Below are positions 18,321 through 26,816 of a stretch of DNA of 64,000 nucleotides, piece after piece (the stretch's first letter is position 1; each line of letters begins with the position of its first letter). This stretch comes from Leptospira sp. (GTDB lineage: Bacteria; Spirochaetota; Leptospiria; Leptospirales; Leptospiraceae), in the NCBI GenBank assembly GCA_027533185.1, contig JAPZTS010000001.1:291093-355092 (forward strand), read 5' to 3'. Position numbers and translations under genes: made by a program. Under the pieces are notes generated by a model. That model did no database searches, had not been told where the DNA came from, and was given only the letters and a program-made list of their open reading frames with translations.

Positions 18321-19184
18321 ATGTCAAAATCAGTCAAAATCGGTGTGATCGGTGGAACAGGTTTATATTCCATCGATGGTATGGAAATTTTGGAAGAAGT
18401 CTATCCTGACACTCCCTGGGGAAAACCTTCAGACAAAATCACAATTGGTCGATTCAAAGGAAAAGAAATTGCATTTCTTCCTCGCCATGGCAAGGGTCAT
18501 TTTTTAAATCCAAGTGAAGTACCGGTCAGAGCGAATATTGCCGCCTTAAAAGCATTAGGCGTTGAAGAGATTATTGCATTCAGCTCTGTGGGAAGCCTTC
18601 GAGAAGAAATTGCTCCCCGAGACTTTGTAATTCCTTCTCAAATCATTGATAGAACAAAGTCAAGACCAGCTACTTTTTTTGAAAATGGTATGGTAGCTCA
18701 TGCACCATTTGCTGATCCGTTTTCCTTTGGACTTGCAAAAAAAGTAGAAAAGGCTGCGTCATCTATCGAACTTAAAATTCACACAAATAAGACTTTGGTT
18801 TGTATGGAAGGTCCCCTCTTCTCGACAAGGGCAGAATCTCATATGTATCGTTCTTGGGGTGCAGATATCATAAACATGACCGTACTTCCGGAAGCAAAAC
18901 TCGCTAGAGAAGCCGAAATTTTATACCAAATGGTTTGTATGTCGACGGACTATGACTGCTGGAAAGAGGATGAAGAACATGTTACATTGGAGATGGTATT
19001 ACAAAACTTAGGACAAAACGCTGAGACAGCTAAACGACTGTTATCTGCTCTTGTAGATCACCTAGGTGTTTCGGATGATACGTCACTGGTTGGATCAACG
19101 AAATTTTCTCTCGTAACATCTGAGGAAAAAAGAAATCCAGAACAGATACAGAAGTTAAAATACTTATTTCCGACTTATTTTTAA
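18321..19184 (+). CDS. mtnP: S-methyl-5'-thioadenosine phosphorylase
   Basis: A 287-residue enzyme cleaving methylthioadenosine with phosphate to adenine and methylthioribose-1-phosphate, the first step of methionine salvage. It shows the phosphate-binding GGTGLYS start, RHGKGH, MEGPLFSTRAES, the substrate motif NMTVLPEAKLAREAEI, and STDYDCW, which marks MTA phosphorylases as opposed to inosine/guanosine phosphorylases. Length is typical. AGAGGA gives a good Shine-Dalgarno. Other salvage genes are not adjacent. Confidence 0.95.
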   Translation: MSKSVKIGVIGGTGLYSIDGMEILEEVYPDTPWGKPSDKITIGRFKGKEIAFLPRHGKGHFLNPSEVPVRANIAALKALGVEEIIAFSSVGSLREEIAPRDFVIPSQIIDRTKSRPATFFENGMVAHAPFADPFSFGLAKKVEKAASSIELKIHTNKTLVCMEGPLFSTRAESHMYRSWGADIINMTVLPEAKLAREAEILYQMVCMSTDYDCWKEDEEHVTLEMVLQNLGQNAETAKRLLSALVDHLGVSDDTSLVGSTKFSLVTSEEKRNPEQIQKLKYLFPTYF

Positions 19185-19198
19185 ATTAGATACGTTTT

Positions 19199-19591
19199 TT
19201 AAATATTTTGAGAAGCAGACTCTAGAGTCGGAAAAATTTGAAGAAGGCTTTTTAGTTTTGTCAATTCTAGTACATAACGTACTTTTTCTGAGGGAGAGAC
19301 AAGGCGTATAAAGCCTTTATTTTTAGAAATTCTCGAGTGTATTCCCAAACATACGCCCAGACCAGAGCTGTCAATATAACTGACTTGTTCGAAATTCAAG
19401 AAAAAATAAAGTATTCCTTTCGAGATAAGATTTTCAAGGTTTTCTTTTATCGCTTGTGAATTGTATAGATTGATTTCGCCGGAAAGTTCAAAAAGGATTG
19501 AACCAGGGGGAAGAGGTACGTGTTTCTGTTGGATCACTTCCATTTTGAAGTCACCACTTTCGATAGAGTATTCGTCCCAATTCTCGATCAT
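19199..19591 (-). CDS. STAS-domain protein coupled to galactokinase
   Basis: A 130-residue STAS domain with the core YIDSSGLGVCLGIHSRI, including the serine that is phosphorylated in SpoIIAA-type proteins. Its ATG overlaps the galK stop by 4 bases (ATGA), so translation is coupled. The two N-terminal strands are preceded by a short acidic lead. It is probably an anti-sigma antagonist; no cognate kinase lies next to it. Confidence 0.85.
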   Translation of the reverse strand: MIENWDEYSIESGDFKMEVIQQKHVPLPPGSILFELSGEINLYNSQAIKENLENLISKGILYFFLNFEQVSYIDSSGLGVCLGIHSRISKNKGFIRLVSPSEKVRYVLELTKLKSLLQIFPTLESASQNI

Positions 19592-20757
19592 TTACTTACT
19601 TCTCTAACTCCGTCAGAAATCTCAAACTTATAGAAGTTTAATGGAAGCCCATACTTTTGTTGATAACTTTTTTTGATTTGTGGCTCCATTTGTGAAAAAT
19701 TTTCCTTTTTGTCCAGCACTAAGAGACACCCACCAAACCCGCCTCCAATCATCCTAGCACCAATTACTCCGAGAGATTTGAGAGAATCTGCCAAGAAATC
19801 CATTTCTTCACAGGAAACTTCAAAATTTTTGGATAAGGAGGCATGGGCTTCAAACAATTTCTCACCAACCAAAATGAAATCCCCTTTTTCTAGACCTTGG
19901 ATGACTTGTTTGGTTCTTTCGCGTTCGGACAAAACATGTTTAGTCCTTTTGATTTCATTTTCTGTCAGACCATAAGACAGAAGTTCGTCTGTCTTAATGT
20001 TTATTTCATATAAGTTCTGGTATTGCGGATTTTTTTTCTGTATCTTCTTAAGAGCAGCTTCGCATTCTTCTCGTCTCGTATTGTAGGCACTATCCTTTAG
20101 GCTATGCTTTACATTAGAATTGATAAGGTAGAATTCACAATCACCAAGGTCAAAGTTGTGATATGTAAATTTCAGCGAATCAGTATTAAGCGAAAGACAA
20201 TGGTTTTTTTTCCCATGTGCTATTACAAATTGATCCATAATTCCACATTTTGTTCCAACAAAATGATTCTCCGCCTTTTGACCAATTAGAGAGATTTCCT
20301 CTTTTGATAAACCAAGAGAAAAGATACCGCTAACAGCGAAACCTACAACTACTTCTAATGCAGCAGAAGAAGAAAGTCCAGCTCCTTGAGGAATGTCTCC
20401 ATCGATGAGCAGATCAAATCCAGGAATCGAGTTTCCAAGCTTCTCTATTTCAACAAGAACCCCTAAAATATAATCAGCCCAATGTGAATTGGGAAGAGGA
20501 GAAAATGGATGTTTGACACTTACAGTTTGGGAGAAGGATACGGAATGAAATCTGTATTCATTCGAGTGGTTTGGTCGGATCCATACATCTACCGAAAAAT
20601 CTATGGCTGCAGGAAGGACAATTCCGCCCAAATAATCGACGTGTTCACCAATGATATTGATTCGTGCTGGAGCTTGGAAATGCCTAACGGGTTCTCCATT
20701 TCTTCCAAATATCTCCTCAAAAGAATTCAAATTTTCTTTACTTCTATTCAAACTCAC
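19588..20757 (-). CDS. galK: Galactokinase
   Basis: A 389-residue GHMP kinase phosphorylating galactose at C1 (Leloir pathway). Motifs are ARINIIGEHVDYLGG (GEHTDYNGG in most galactokinases), GAGLSSSAALEV (ATP-binding GHMP loop) and GGGFGGC. The substitution of V and L in the sugar-binding signature is unusual but the aspartate is kept. The start is GTG at 20757 with AAGGA seven bases upstream; the frame stays open to a TTG at 20790. It is divergent from pgi with only 43 bases between start codons. GalT and GalE are not in view. Confidence 0.9.
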   Translation of the reverse strand: MSLNRSKENLNSFEEIFGRNGEPVRHFQAPARINIIGEHVDYLGGIVLPAAIDFSVDVWIRPNHSNEYRFHSVSFSQTVSVKHPFSPLPNSHWADYILGVLVEIEKLGNSIPGFDLLIDGDIPQGAGLSSSAALEVVVGFAVSGIFSLGLSKEEISLIGQKAENHFVGTKCGIMDQFVIAHGKKNHCLSLNTDSLKFTYHNFDLGDCEFYLINSNVKHSLKDSAYNTRREECEAALKKIQKKNPQYQNLYEINIKTDELLSYGLTENEIKRTKHVLSERERTKQVIQGLEKGDFILVGEKLFEAHASLSKNFEVSCEEMDFLADSLKSLGVIGARMIGGGFGGCLLVLDKKENFSQMEPQIKKSYQQKYGLPLNFYKFEISDGVREVSK

Positions 20758-20800
20758 TTCATTTTCCTTAAGAAGCAATAATCTCAACAAGGACTATCTC

Positions 20801-22150
20801 ATGTCGAATCTAAAAATATCAGATCGTTTTGTGAAACGTTTTGTCAGTGAACTTGATTTTCAAAAGACTCTAGAAGAAGCAGAAACTGCTAGGAAGACTC
20901 TTTTGGCTAAAACAGGTAAAGGAAACGATTTTTTGGGATGGATCGATCTACCTAAAAAAATCACCAACGAAGAGTTGCAAAGTATTAGATCAGCTGTCGA
21001 AACTATACATTCACATTCTCAGTATTTGGTGGTCGTAGGGATAGGCGGAAGTTACTTGGGTGCAAGAGCAGTCATTGAGGCGCTTAGTTCTGACAGCGAC
21101 TTTTTTGAACCTTCGAAAAAATCGGTAAAGATTCTTTATGCCGGCCATCATTTGGATGCCGACTACCATTCAAAACTTTTGGCATTTTTAGAAACAAAAG
21201 ATTTTTCGGTGAATGTCATTTCCAAATCAGGAACGACTACCGAACCCGCTATTGCCTTCAGGTTACTTCTATCGCTTTTAGAGCGGAAGTATGGAAGAGA
21301 GAATGTGAAAAATCGAGTTTTTGCAACGACGGATTCAAAAAAAGGTGCTTTAAAAAAATTGGCGGAAGAATACCAATTTCCGACCTTTATTATTCCAGAT
21401 GACGTTGGTGGGAGGTTCTCAGTCTTAACGGCAGTTGGATTACTTCCAATTGCAGCAGCAGGCTATTCGATACACAAATTAGTTGATGGTGCAAAGTCGA
21501 TGGCGGATGAATTGATTCAGGAATCCAATTCTCAGAATAATCTAGCCTGCGTTTATGCCGCATATAGAAATTTGCTTTATAGAAATGGTAAAAAAATAGA
21601 AGTTTTAGTCTCCTATTCTCCTGCCCTCGGATTTTTGCTAGAATGGTGGAAGCAGTTATACGGTGAAAGTGAAGGCAAAACTGGAAAAGGAATTTTTCCG
21701 GCATCCGTACAGCTTACAACGGATCTACATTCGATGGGTCAATATCTGCAAGATGGTGAACGTATATTATTGGAAACTGTTCTAAAAATACAATCACCTA
21801 AACAAGATATTTACCTAACAGAAAAATCGGAAGATGGCGATGGTCTGAATTATCTTGCCGGGAAAAAACTTTCTGAAGTAAATGAAAATGCAATGTTAGG
21901 TACGTTAATTGCTCATACAGATGGAAATGTTCCATGCCTTCAAATTGAAATTCCCAATTTAAGCGAAGAAAATTTAGGCCAACTGCTTTATTTTTTTGAA
22001 TTTGCTTGTGGAATATCAGGTTATATGTTAGGTGTAAACCCTTTTGATCAACCAGGCGTAGAAGATTATAAAAACAACATGTTTGCTCTACTGGGAAAAA
22101 AAGGATACGAAACAAAAAAAGAAGAAATCTTAAAGCATTTCGAGTCTTAA
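20801..22150 (+). CDS. pgi: Glucose-6-phosphate isomerase
   Basis: A 449-residue enzyme interconverting glucose-6-phosphate and fructose-6-phosphate, of the short bacterial type. Motifs are GIGGSYLGARA, SKSGTTTEPA, DDVGGRFSVLTAVGLLP and the final GVNPFDQPGVEDYKN. The ATG at 20801 has AAGGA eight bases upstream and matches the length of the family; the frame is open farther upstream inside galK, but that part is not homologous. Its 3' end overlaps the convergent nucleotidyltransferase gene by 4 bases. Confidence 0.95.
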   Translation: MSNLKISDRFVKRFVSELDFQKTLEEAETARKTLLAKTGKGNDFLGWIDLPKKITNEELQSIRSAVETIHSHSQYLVVVGIGGSYLGARAVIEALSSDSDFFEPSKKSVKILYAGHHLDADYHSKLLAFLETKDFSVNVISKSGTTTEPAIAFRLLLSLLERKYGRENVKNRVFATTDSKKGALKKLAEEYQFPTFIIPDDVGGRFSVLTAVGLLPIAAAGYSIHKLVDGAKSMADELIQESNSQNNLACVYAAYRNLLYRNGKKIEVLVSYSPALGFLLEWWKQLYGESEGKTGKGIFPASVQLTTDLHSMGQYLQDGERILLETVLKIQSPKQDIYLTEKSEDGDGLNYLAGKKLSEVNENAMLGTLIAHTDGNVPCLQIEIPNLSEENLGQLLYFFEFACGISGYMLGVNPFDQPGVEDYKNNMFALLGKKGYETKKEEILKHFES

Positions 22151-22860
22151 AGAGATTTCAAAAAATTTAAAATTTTTTCTCGATCAAATTCAAATAAATT
22201 TTGATTCTGGAGCTTTTCCCAAAGCTCCTTTGTTCCTACATCAATTACTTTACCCAAAAAAATCTCTCCTGAAATTTCACCAGTCTCACTAAGCGTTTTA
22301 AAGATATCAGAAAGATCATAATACTCGTTTTTGTTTAAAGGAGATAGAATACTTGAATCAATGATAGCAAGTCCGATGTAGAACAAATTTCCATCACCCA
22401 TAATTACTTTGTTATGTGAATCTAATTTTATCTTTGTATAATTTGTGCCATCGGGAAAAGGGCTAAGATATAGGTGTATTTTACTGCCTAATGGTAAATC
22501 AGTTTTTAACCTAAAGTCTTGACTAGGAAGTAGAATCGTGTCTGGATTTATCAGAACCAACTTAGTATTCAAATCAGAATCGGGGAGCGCAGTTCGAATT
22601 CCTCCTGCAGTGCCCAAAATTTTTTCTCTCTCTTCAGATATGAATAAGTTTAGATTTTTAAACTGTTTTAAATGGTTTGCTATCTTTTCGGAATGGTAAT
22701 GGGTATTTATCCAAATTTTTTGTAAACCCCAAGAATTTACCAAATACAAACTATAGTCGATTAGGCGAATTCCATCTATTGATAACATAGGTTTGCACGT
22801 GTTTTTTGTTAACTCCCCCATTCGTTTACCAAAACCTGCTGCCAAAATAAATGCATTCAT
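22147..22860 (-). CDS. murU: Sugar-1-phosphate nucleotidyltransferase (MurU-like)
   Basis: A 237-residue NTP transferase fold protein. AFILAAGFGKRMGELT and KPMLSIDGIRLIDYSL are the nucleotide and product-binding motifs; GTAGGIRTALP and LINPDTIL (metal-binding aspartate) follow. The pairing with an AmgK-like kinase 3 bases upstream strongly suggests MurU, which makes UDP-MurNAc from MurNAc-1-phosphate in the peptidoglycan-recycling bypass. The assignment rests on the motif and the neighbour together. It ends with a 4-base overlap into pgi. Confidence 0.75.
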   Translation of the reverse strand: MNAFILAAGFGKRMGELTKNTCKPMLSIDGIRLIDYSLYLVNSWGLQKIWINTHYHSEKIANHLKQFKNLNLFISEEREKILGTAGGIRTALPDSDLNTKLVLINPDTILLPSQDFRLKTDLPLGSKIHLYLSPFPDGTNYTKIKLDSHNKVIMGDGNLFYIGLAIIDSSILSPLNKNEYYDLSDIFKTLSETGEISGEIFLGKVIDVGTKELWEKLQNQNLFEFDREKILNFLKSL

Positions 22861-22863
22861 CTT

Positions 22864-23841
22864 CTATTTAAACTCTGAGTGAAATTCTAATTCATTTCTC
22901 AAAGACCTGACAAAAATGAACAACGAATCAGCAAACATACCTAATTGTATAATTTCTTCTAGTTGGTTAAGACATGAAAGTATAGATGGTTTGAATTTCA
23001 TTTTTTGATGGTCTACTACCATCCTAAAGTAGGTACCCAATGCTTTAAATGATCTTTGTAAGGCTTGCAGATAGAATGCTTCCGTAAAACTTTTTGAAAC
23101 ATCCCTATTTTTAGATTTGAAATAATTTAATACTTCTTTTCGAGTTTCGCGTGGAAGTGGATAGTAAGCATCATACAAGATCGATGCCAAGTCGTATTGA
23201 GGGATACCCAAACGAGCGTCTTGAAAGTCAATTAAGCAATATTCATGGGTTGGATGAAGTAGAATATTTCTACAGTGGAAATCACGGTGGGTAAACACTT
23301 GTACTGGATATTGACCTAAGTAGGAAACAGTCTCATCTAAAAAGGCATTCATTTCCTGGGTCAGCTCTGTTTCAATTTTATACTTAAATCGAAACAAATC
23401 GTATTTTTCCTTAGTTAGGTTGATTTCAAAAGATAATTTCTCCGTATCAAAGCGTCGATTTAAAACAAGTTCAGGAGGATCGAGATTTTGAAGTTTGAGG
23501 AGGAGGTCGACTAAAACAGGTAGTTTCGTTTTGTATTCTGCCAGCGAAAGTGAACCAAAATCCTTATCTCCATCAAAGCTCATAGTTGTAATTCCCAAGC
23601 CAATGTTAGATGAATAAACATGAGGTACATGAACCTGAGAATCTTCTAAAAATTTGGATAGTGAGATAAAATCCAAATTCACAGAATCATCTAAACAAAT
23701 TACGTATTCACCTTTGGTTGACTGTATCCGAAAATACCGACGCGTTGATGCTTCTTCTTGCAGAGGTTTTACCGAGGATATCTTTCCAAATTGGGATTCT
23801 ATGTATTCAATTTGGTTTTCAGTAAAGAATGAGTTATTCAA
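22864..23841 (-). CDS. amgK: Anomeric sugar kinase (AmgK-like)
   Basis: A 325-residue aminoglycoside-phosphotransferase fold kinase. Visible are EASTRRYFRI (nucleotide loop), THRDFHCRNILL (catalytic loop), LIDFQDARLGIPQYDLASIL (metal site) and RSFKALGTYFRM, which resembles the AmgK C-terminal helix. AmgK phosphorylates MurNAc or GlcNAc at C1, and MurU then activates it with UTP. The TTG start directly follows the stop codon of the upstream kinase fragment (TAATTG), so expression depends on that signalling operon. The family is clear; the substrate is inferred. Confidence 0.75.
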   Translation of the reverse strand: MNNSFFTENQIEYIESQFGKISSVKPLQEEASTRRYFRIQSTKGEYVICLDDSVNLDFISLSKFLEDSQVHVPHVYSSNIGLGITTMSFDGDKDFGSLSLAEYKTKLPVLVDLLLKLQNLDPPELVLNRRFDTEKLSFEINLTKEKYDLFRFKYKIETELTQEMNAFLDETVSYLGQYPVQVFTHRDFHCRNILLHPTHEYCLIDFQDARLGIPQYDLASILYDAYYPLPRETRKEVLNYFKSKNRDVSKSFTEAFYLQALQRSFKALGTYFRMVVDHQKMKFKPSILSCLNQLEEIIQLGMFADSLFIFVRSLRNELEFHSEFK

Positions 23842-24807
23842 TTAGATTCGTACCTTATGAAAAGAAAAATGAAATTTTGAACCAACTCCAACTTTAGATT
23901 CAATTTGAAGACCAATTTCGAAAGTATCTATGAGTTGTTTTACCACAAACATTCCTAGACCAGTTCCCTTTCCTAATTCTTTTGTTGTAAAATATGGATC
24001 AAATATTTTTGACTTTGTTTCTTCAGTCATTCCTTCTCCATCATCTGTTACTTCCAAATGAATCTTTTCTTCCTTTGCATAAGTTTGAATTAAGATAGTT
24101 CCAATATTTTTTGTAGCATCAGCAGCATTGATCAAGACATTCGAAAGTAAAAGCGAAAATTGGTCCGGGTTCATTTGAATCTGCAATGGTTCGGCCGGCT
24201 CAATCCAATTGATCAGACAGTATTTTAATTTTGCGGTTTCTTTAAAGACATGGATTGTGTTTCTCACTTCGGTCACCATATCTATAATTTGATTCTTTTC
24301 ACTAGTCTTATTTTTAGATTTACCCAATTGCAATAAATTTGATGTAAGTGCCCTCAGTCGTTCAGTTTGATTTAAAGTAACTTTTAGAGCCCGATCTTTT
24401 AATGCTGGATCAGCATTCTCTTTGACAGCCATTTCAACAAAACCTTGTATTGCGGTTAGGGAATTGTTTATTTCATGACCCACGCCAGCCGCAACAATGG
24501 ATAAATATGCTCTTCTCTCTGAATCTATTAACTGCTCAACCATCATTTTTTTTTGTGTAACATCGCGAATCACGCCTGTAAAATACGAATCTCCATCAAG
24601 TATGTATGAACAAATGGCTATGTCGGCTAAAAACGTTGAGCCATCGGTTTTCAAAAGTGTTACATCCGATAATTGATGAGCAGTAGTATTATTTTTATCA
24701 TCGAGTACACTTCCGATTTTTGTCATATACTTCTTCATTTTAGTTTCTGTAAAAAGCATATCTACATTCTGGCCAATTAACTCCAAAGGTTTAGTGTATC
24801 CAAACAT
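23842..24807 (-). CDS. Histidine kinase fragment (3' part of an amber-split hybrid kinase)
   Basis: A 321-residue piece. It opens in the middle of a PAS domain (FKMFGYTKPLELIGQNVDML), continues with a DHp helix carrying the phospho-histidine (GVGHEINNSLTAIQGF) and a complete HATPase (NVLINAADA N-box, DDGEGMT, GKGTGLGM). Reading upstream in the same frame gives IIVSANQAS directly before the ATG and then a single TAG, on whose other side the receiver fragment ends. No Shine-Dalgarno precedes the ATG at 24807. Catalytic residues are intact, so it could still act if translated. Confidence 0.75.
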   Translation of the reverse strand: MFGYTKPLELIGQNVDMLFTETKMKKYMTKIGSVLDDKNNTTAHQLSDVTLLKTDGSTFLADIAICSYILDGDSYFTGVIRDVTQKKMMVEQLIDSERRAYLSIVAAGVGHEINNSLTAIQGFVEMAVKENADPALKDRALKVTLNQTERLRALTSNLLQLGKSKNKTSEKNQIIDMVTEVRNTIHVFKETAKLKYCLINWIEPAEPLQIQMNPDQFSLLLSNVLINAADATKNIGTILIQTYAKEEKIHLEVTDDGEGMTEETKSKIFDPYFTTKELGKGTGLGMFVVKQLIDTFEIGLQIESKVGVGSKFHFSFHKVRI

Positions 24808-24840
24808 TTTAAAGCTTGCTTGGTTTGCGGAAACAATAAT

Positions 24841-25350
24841 CTACTTTGAATTTATCGTAATCACTGCATCACTTGTCGCATTAAGGATAGCTGCGTTTTG
24901 TCGATTTAGGTCAAGGTTCTGAGAACGAAGAGCCTTTTCTACTTTTTCGGACAAGTATAATTTTTCTTGTTCTTCGTCTTTTGTTGCCTTTTCACTTAAT
25001 GCTCGTTTAACGACAGATAGAATTTGTGTTCTGTCAACGGGTTTTGAAATATATTCAAATGCCTTATAACGTATAGCCGATTCTGCCGACGAAAGATTCG
25101 GGTTTCCAGTGATTAAAATTACAGGGGTATTTATACGTTTATCAGAAATATATTTTATAAAGTCTATTCCAGACATACCTTTCATGAGTACGTCGGAAAT
25201 AATAATCGAGTATGTATTTCCAGCCTCGATCTGTTCTATAGCATTCGCAACTGAATCACTTAGATCAATCGAATATCCTTCTCTTGAAAGAACTCGTTGT
25301 AAAGCGATTCGAATGTCCTCTTCATCATCTATGATTAGTATTCTATCCAT
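24841..25350 (-). CDS. Receiver domain with truncated PAS (5' part of an amber-split hybrid kinase)
   Basis: A 169-residue piece. A complete receiver is present: ILIIDDEEDIR, acceptor aspartate in IIISDVLM, ILITGNP, and FEYISKPVDR with the conserved lysine. A coiled-coil linker (about 125-150) leads into the beginning of a PAS domain, which stops at SK with TAG. Its start overlaps the upstream histidine kinase by 8 bases, so the receiver probably takes its phosphate from that kinase. Confidence 0.75.
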   Translation of the reverse strand: MDRILIIDDEEDIRIALQRVLSREGYSIDLSDSVANAIEQIEAGNTYSIIISDVLMKGMSGIDFIKYISDKRINTPVILITGNPNLSSAESAIRYKAFEYISKPVDRTQILSVVKRALSEKATKDEEQEKLYLSEKVEKALRSQNLDLNRQNAAILNATSDAVITINSK

Positions 25351-26812
25351 TCTCTTCTATATGGGCTGGCAAATGAATTTCAATTTTCGTGCCTAGGTTA
25401 AACTTTGTCTTGATGAAAATATCTCCACCGTGGTCCTGCACGATCTTTTTAGATATGGATAGCCCTAGGCCCGTTCCTTGTTTGTTTCTACGTGTAGTAA
25501 ACAAGGGTAAAAAAACCTTCTCGAGCGTGCTATCATCAATACCAGGTCCATTGTCTTCAATAGAAAATACAACCCAATCCTTTTTTTGCTCCTTGATTAG
25601 ATCAATTCCAAGTTTGATTTTTGGATTTTCACGTGGTGTTTCCATTTCAGAGAGTGCATTGATTGCGTTCATTACGCAATTGATAAGAACCTGCTCTATT
25701 TCTTGCCATCGAACAAATAGCCCTGGCAAATTTGGTCCAGCATGTCTTGTAAATTCGATCTGCTTTTTTTTGCAACTTACTTCAACGAGTTCGCTGGCTC
25801 GAACTAAGATGTAATAAGGTGATACAAAATCTCTATTAGGACTTTCCATTCTTCCTAAATCTAAAAGGGCTCTAACCAAATCGCGAATCCGTTGGTTCGC
25901 CGACTCAATTTTTTTTAGTATACTGGTCCTAATTATAGGATCGTCTTCACCAACTGAAATTAAATCTTCCAGGTAAAGTAGGGAACTTTGCAATGGATTA
26001 TTTATTTCATGTGCAAGACCAGCAGCAATTTCCCCGAGACTGGCAAATTTCATGGATTCAATAAGTTGTCTATCTATCTTTTTGCTCTCAGAAATATCTG
26101 AAAAAACCAACATCGCTTTTTTGTCTTTTGGATCAGGGCGACGAATAGGAATTATGCGAATTTCAAATATATGTTCCTGTTTTAAGATATCATATTCAAA
26201 TTCCAATGTGTTCGTAATTTTTTCTTGGATTGTTTCTCTAATTTTTAAGAGTAGGTTTCTCTGTAGCGTCGTATCCAAAAAGGAAAAAATTAGTTCTCCT
26301 GACTCCAAACCTAAAACTTGAAACAATAAGAATTTAAATGTGGGTGCAATGTCTAGTATGATACCATTTTCATTTACAATAACAATTCCATTGTTCATGG
26401 AAGCAAAAAAAGTACGTAATTTTTCTTCCGAAGATCTAATCGTTTTTTCGAAGGAAGGTTGGTTTGACCATTCGATCGAAATACAAACAATACTTTCATT
26501 TCCTTCTGTAATTTTGTTTAGATTTGTAAATTGAAGGGTTGCTGGAATCAGAGTATTTGATTTTCCCTTCATCATCCATTTGTATTTGCTTTCCGTTTTG
26601 GCGAGTTTGTCTAGAGACGTTTGTAGAAGAGGATAGTCTGAAAAAAACAGATCTATTTTTTTATCCAGTACCTCTTCTGCCGAATAAGACATTTGGGAGT
26701 GAAAACTACTGTTTGAATAAACGATTTCCCAAGAATTGATATCGACGAATAAAACTCCATGCTCTGAATGGGAAATTAGATTTGCGAGAGTTTGAAGTTT
26801 GGAATCCAACAT
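25343..26812 (-). CDS. PAS-domain sensor histidine kinase
   Basis: A 489-residue cytoplasmic kinase without membrane helices. Two PAS-like domains are visible (about 10-120 and 135-250, with VNENGIILDIAPTF). The DHp motif is SLGEIAAGLAHEINNPLQSSLLYLEDL, and the HATPase has NCVMNAINALSE, IEDNGPGID and GTGLGLSISKKIV. It likely senses an internal cue and phosphorylates the receiver encoded 8 bases inside its 3' end. Its ATG is only 4 bases from the divergent hydrolase start. Confidence 0.9.
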   Translation of the reverse strand: MLDSKLQTLANLISHSEHGVLFVDINSWEIVYSNSSFHSQMSYSAEEVLDKKIDLFFSDYPLLQTSLDKLAKTESKYKWMMKGKSNTLIPATLQFTNLNKITEGNESIVCISIEWSNQPSFEKTIRSSEEKLRTFFASMNNGIVIVNENGIILDIAPTFKFLLFQVLGLESGELIFSFLDTTLQRNLLLKIRETIQEKITNTLEFEYDILKQEHIFEIRIIPIRRPDPKDKKAMLVFSDISESKKIDRQLIESMKFASLGEIAAGLAHEINNPLQSSLLYLEDLISVGEDDPIIRTSILKKIESANQRIRDLVRALLDLGRMESPNRDFVSPYYILVRASELVEVSCKKKQIEFTRHAGPNLPGLFVRWQEIEQVLINCVMNAINALSEMETPRENPKIKLGIDLIKEQKKDWVVFSIEDNGPGIDDSTLEKVFLPLFTTRRNKQGTGLGLSISKKIVQDHGGDIFIKTKFNLGTKIEIHLPAHIEENG

Positions 26813-26816
26813 CTTA

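Larger units (their letters stand above)
23842..25350 (-). pseudogene. Receiver-PAS-histidine kinase interrupted by one in-frame TAG
   Basis: Both fragments share one frame with exactly twelve codons between the TAG (24841-24843) and the downstream ATG. Joined, they read ...ATSDAVITINSK, stop, IIVSANQASFKMFGY..., a normal PAS core in which the stop replaces a single residue, usually glycine. The full protein would be about 502 residues: receiver, PAS, DHp and HATPase. Confidence 0.7.

Noticed and set aside
20651..20800. Longer pgi start inside galK
   Set aside because: Residues before 20801 are antisense to galK and not homologous to Pgi; AAGGA precedes 20801.
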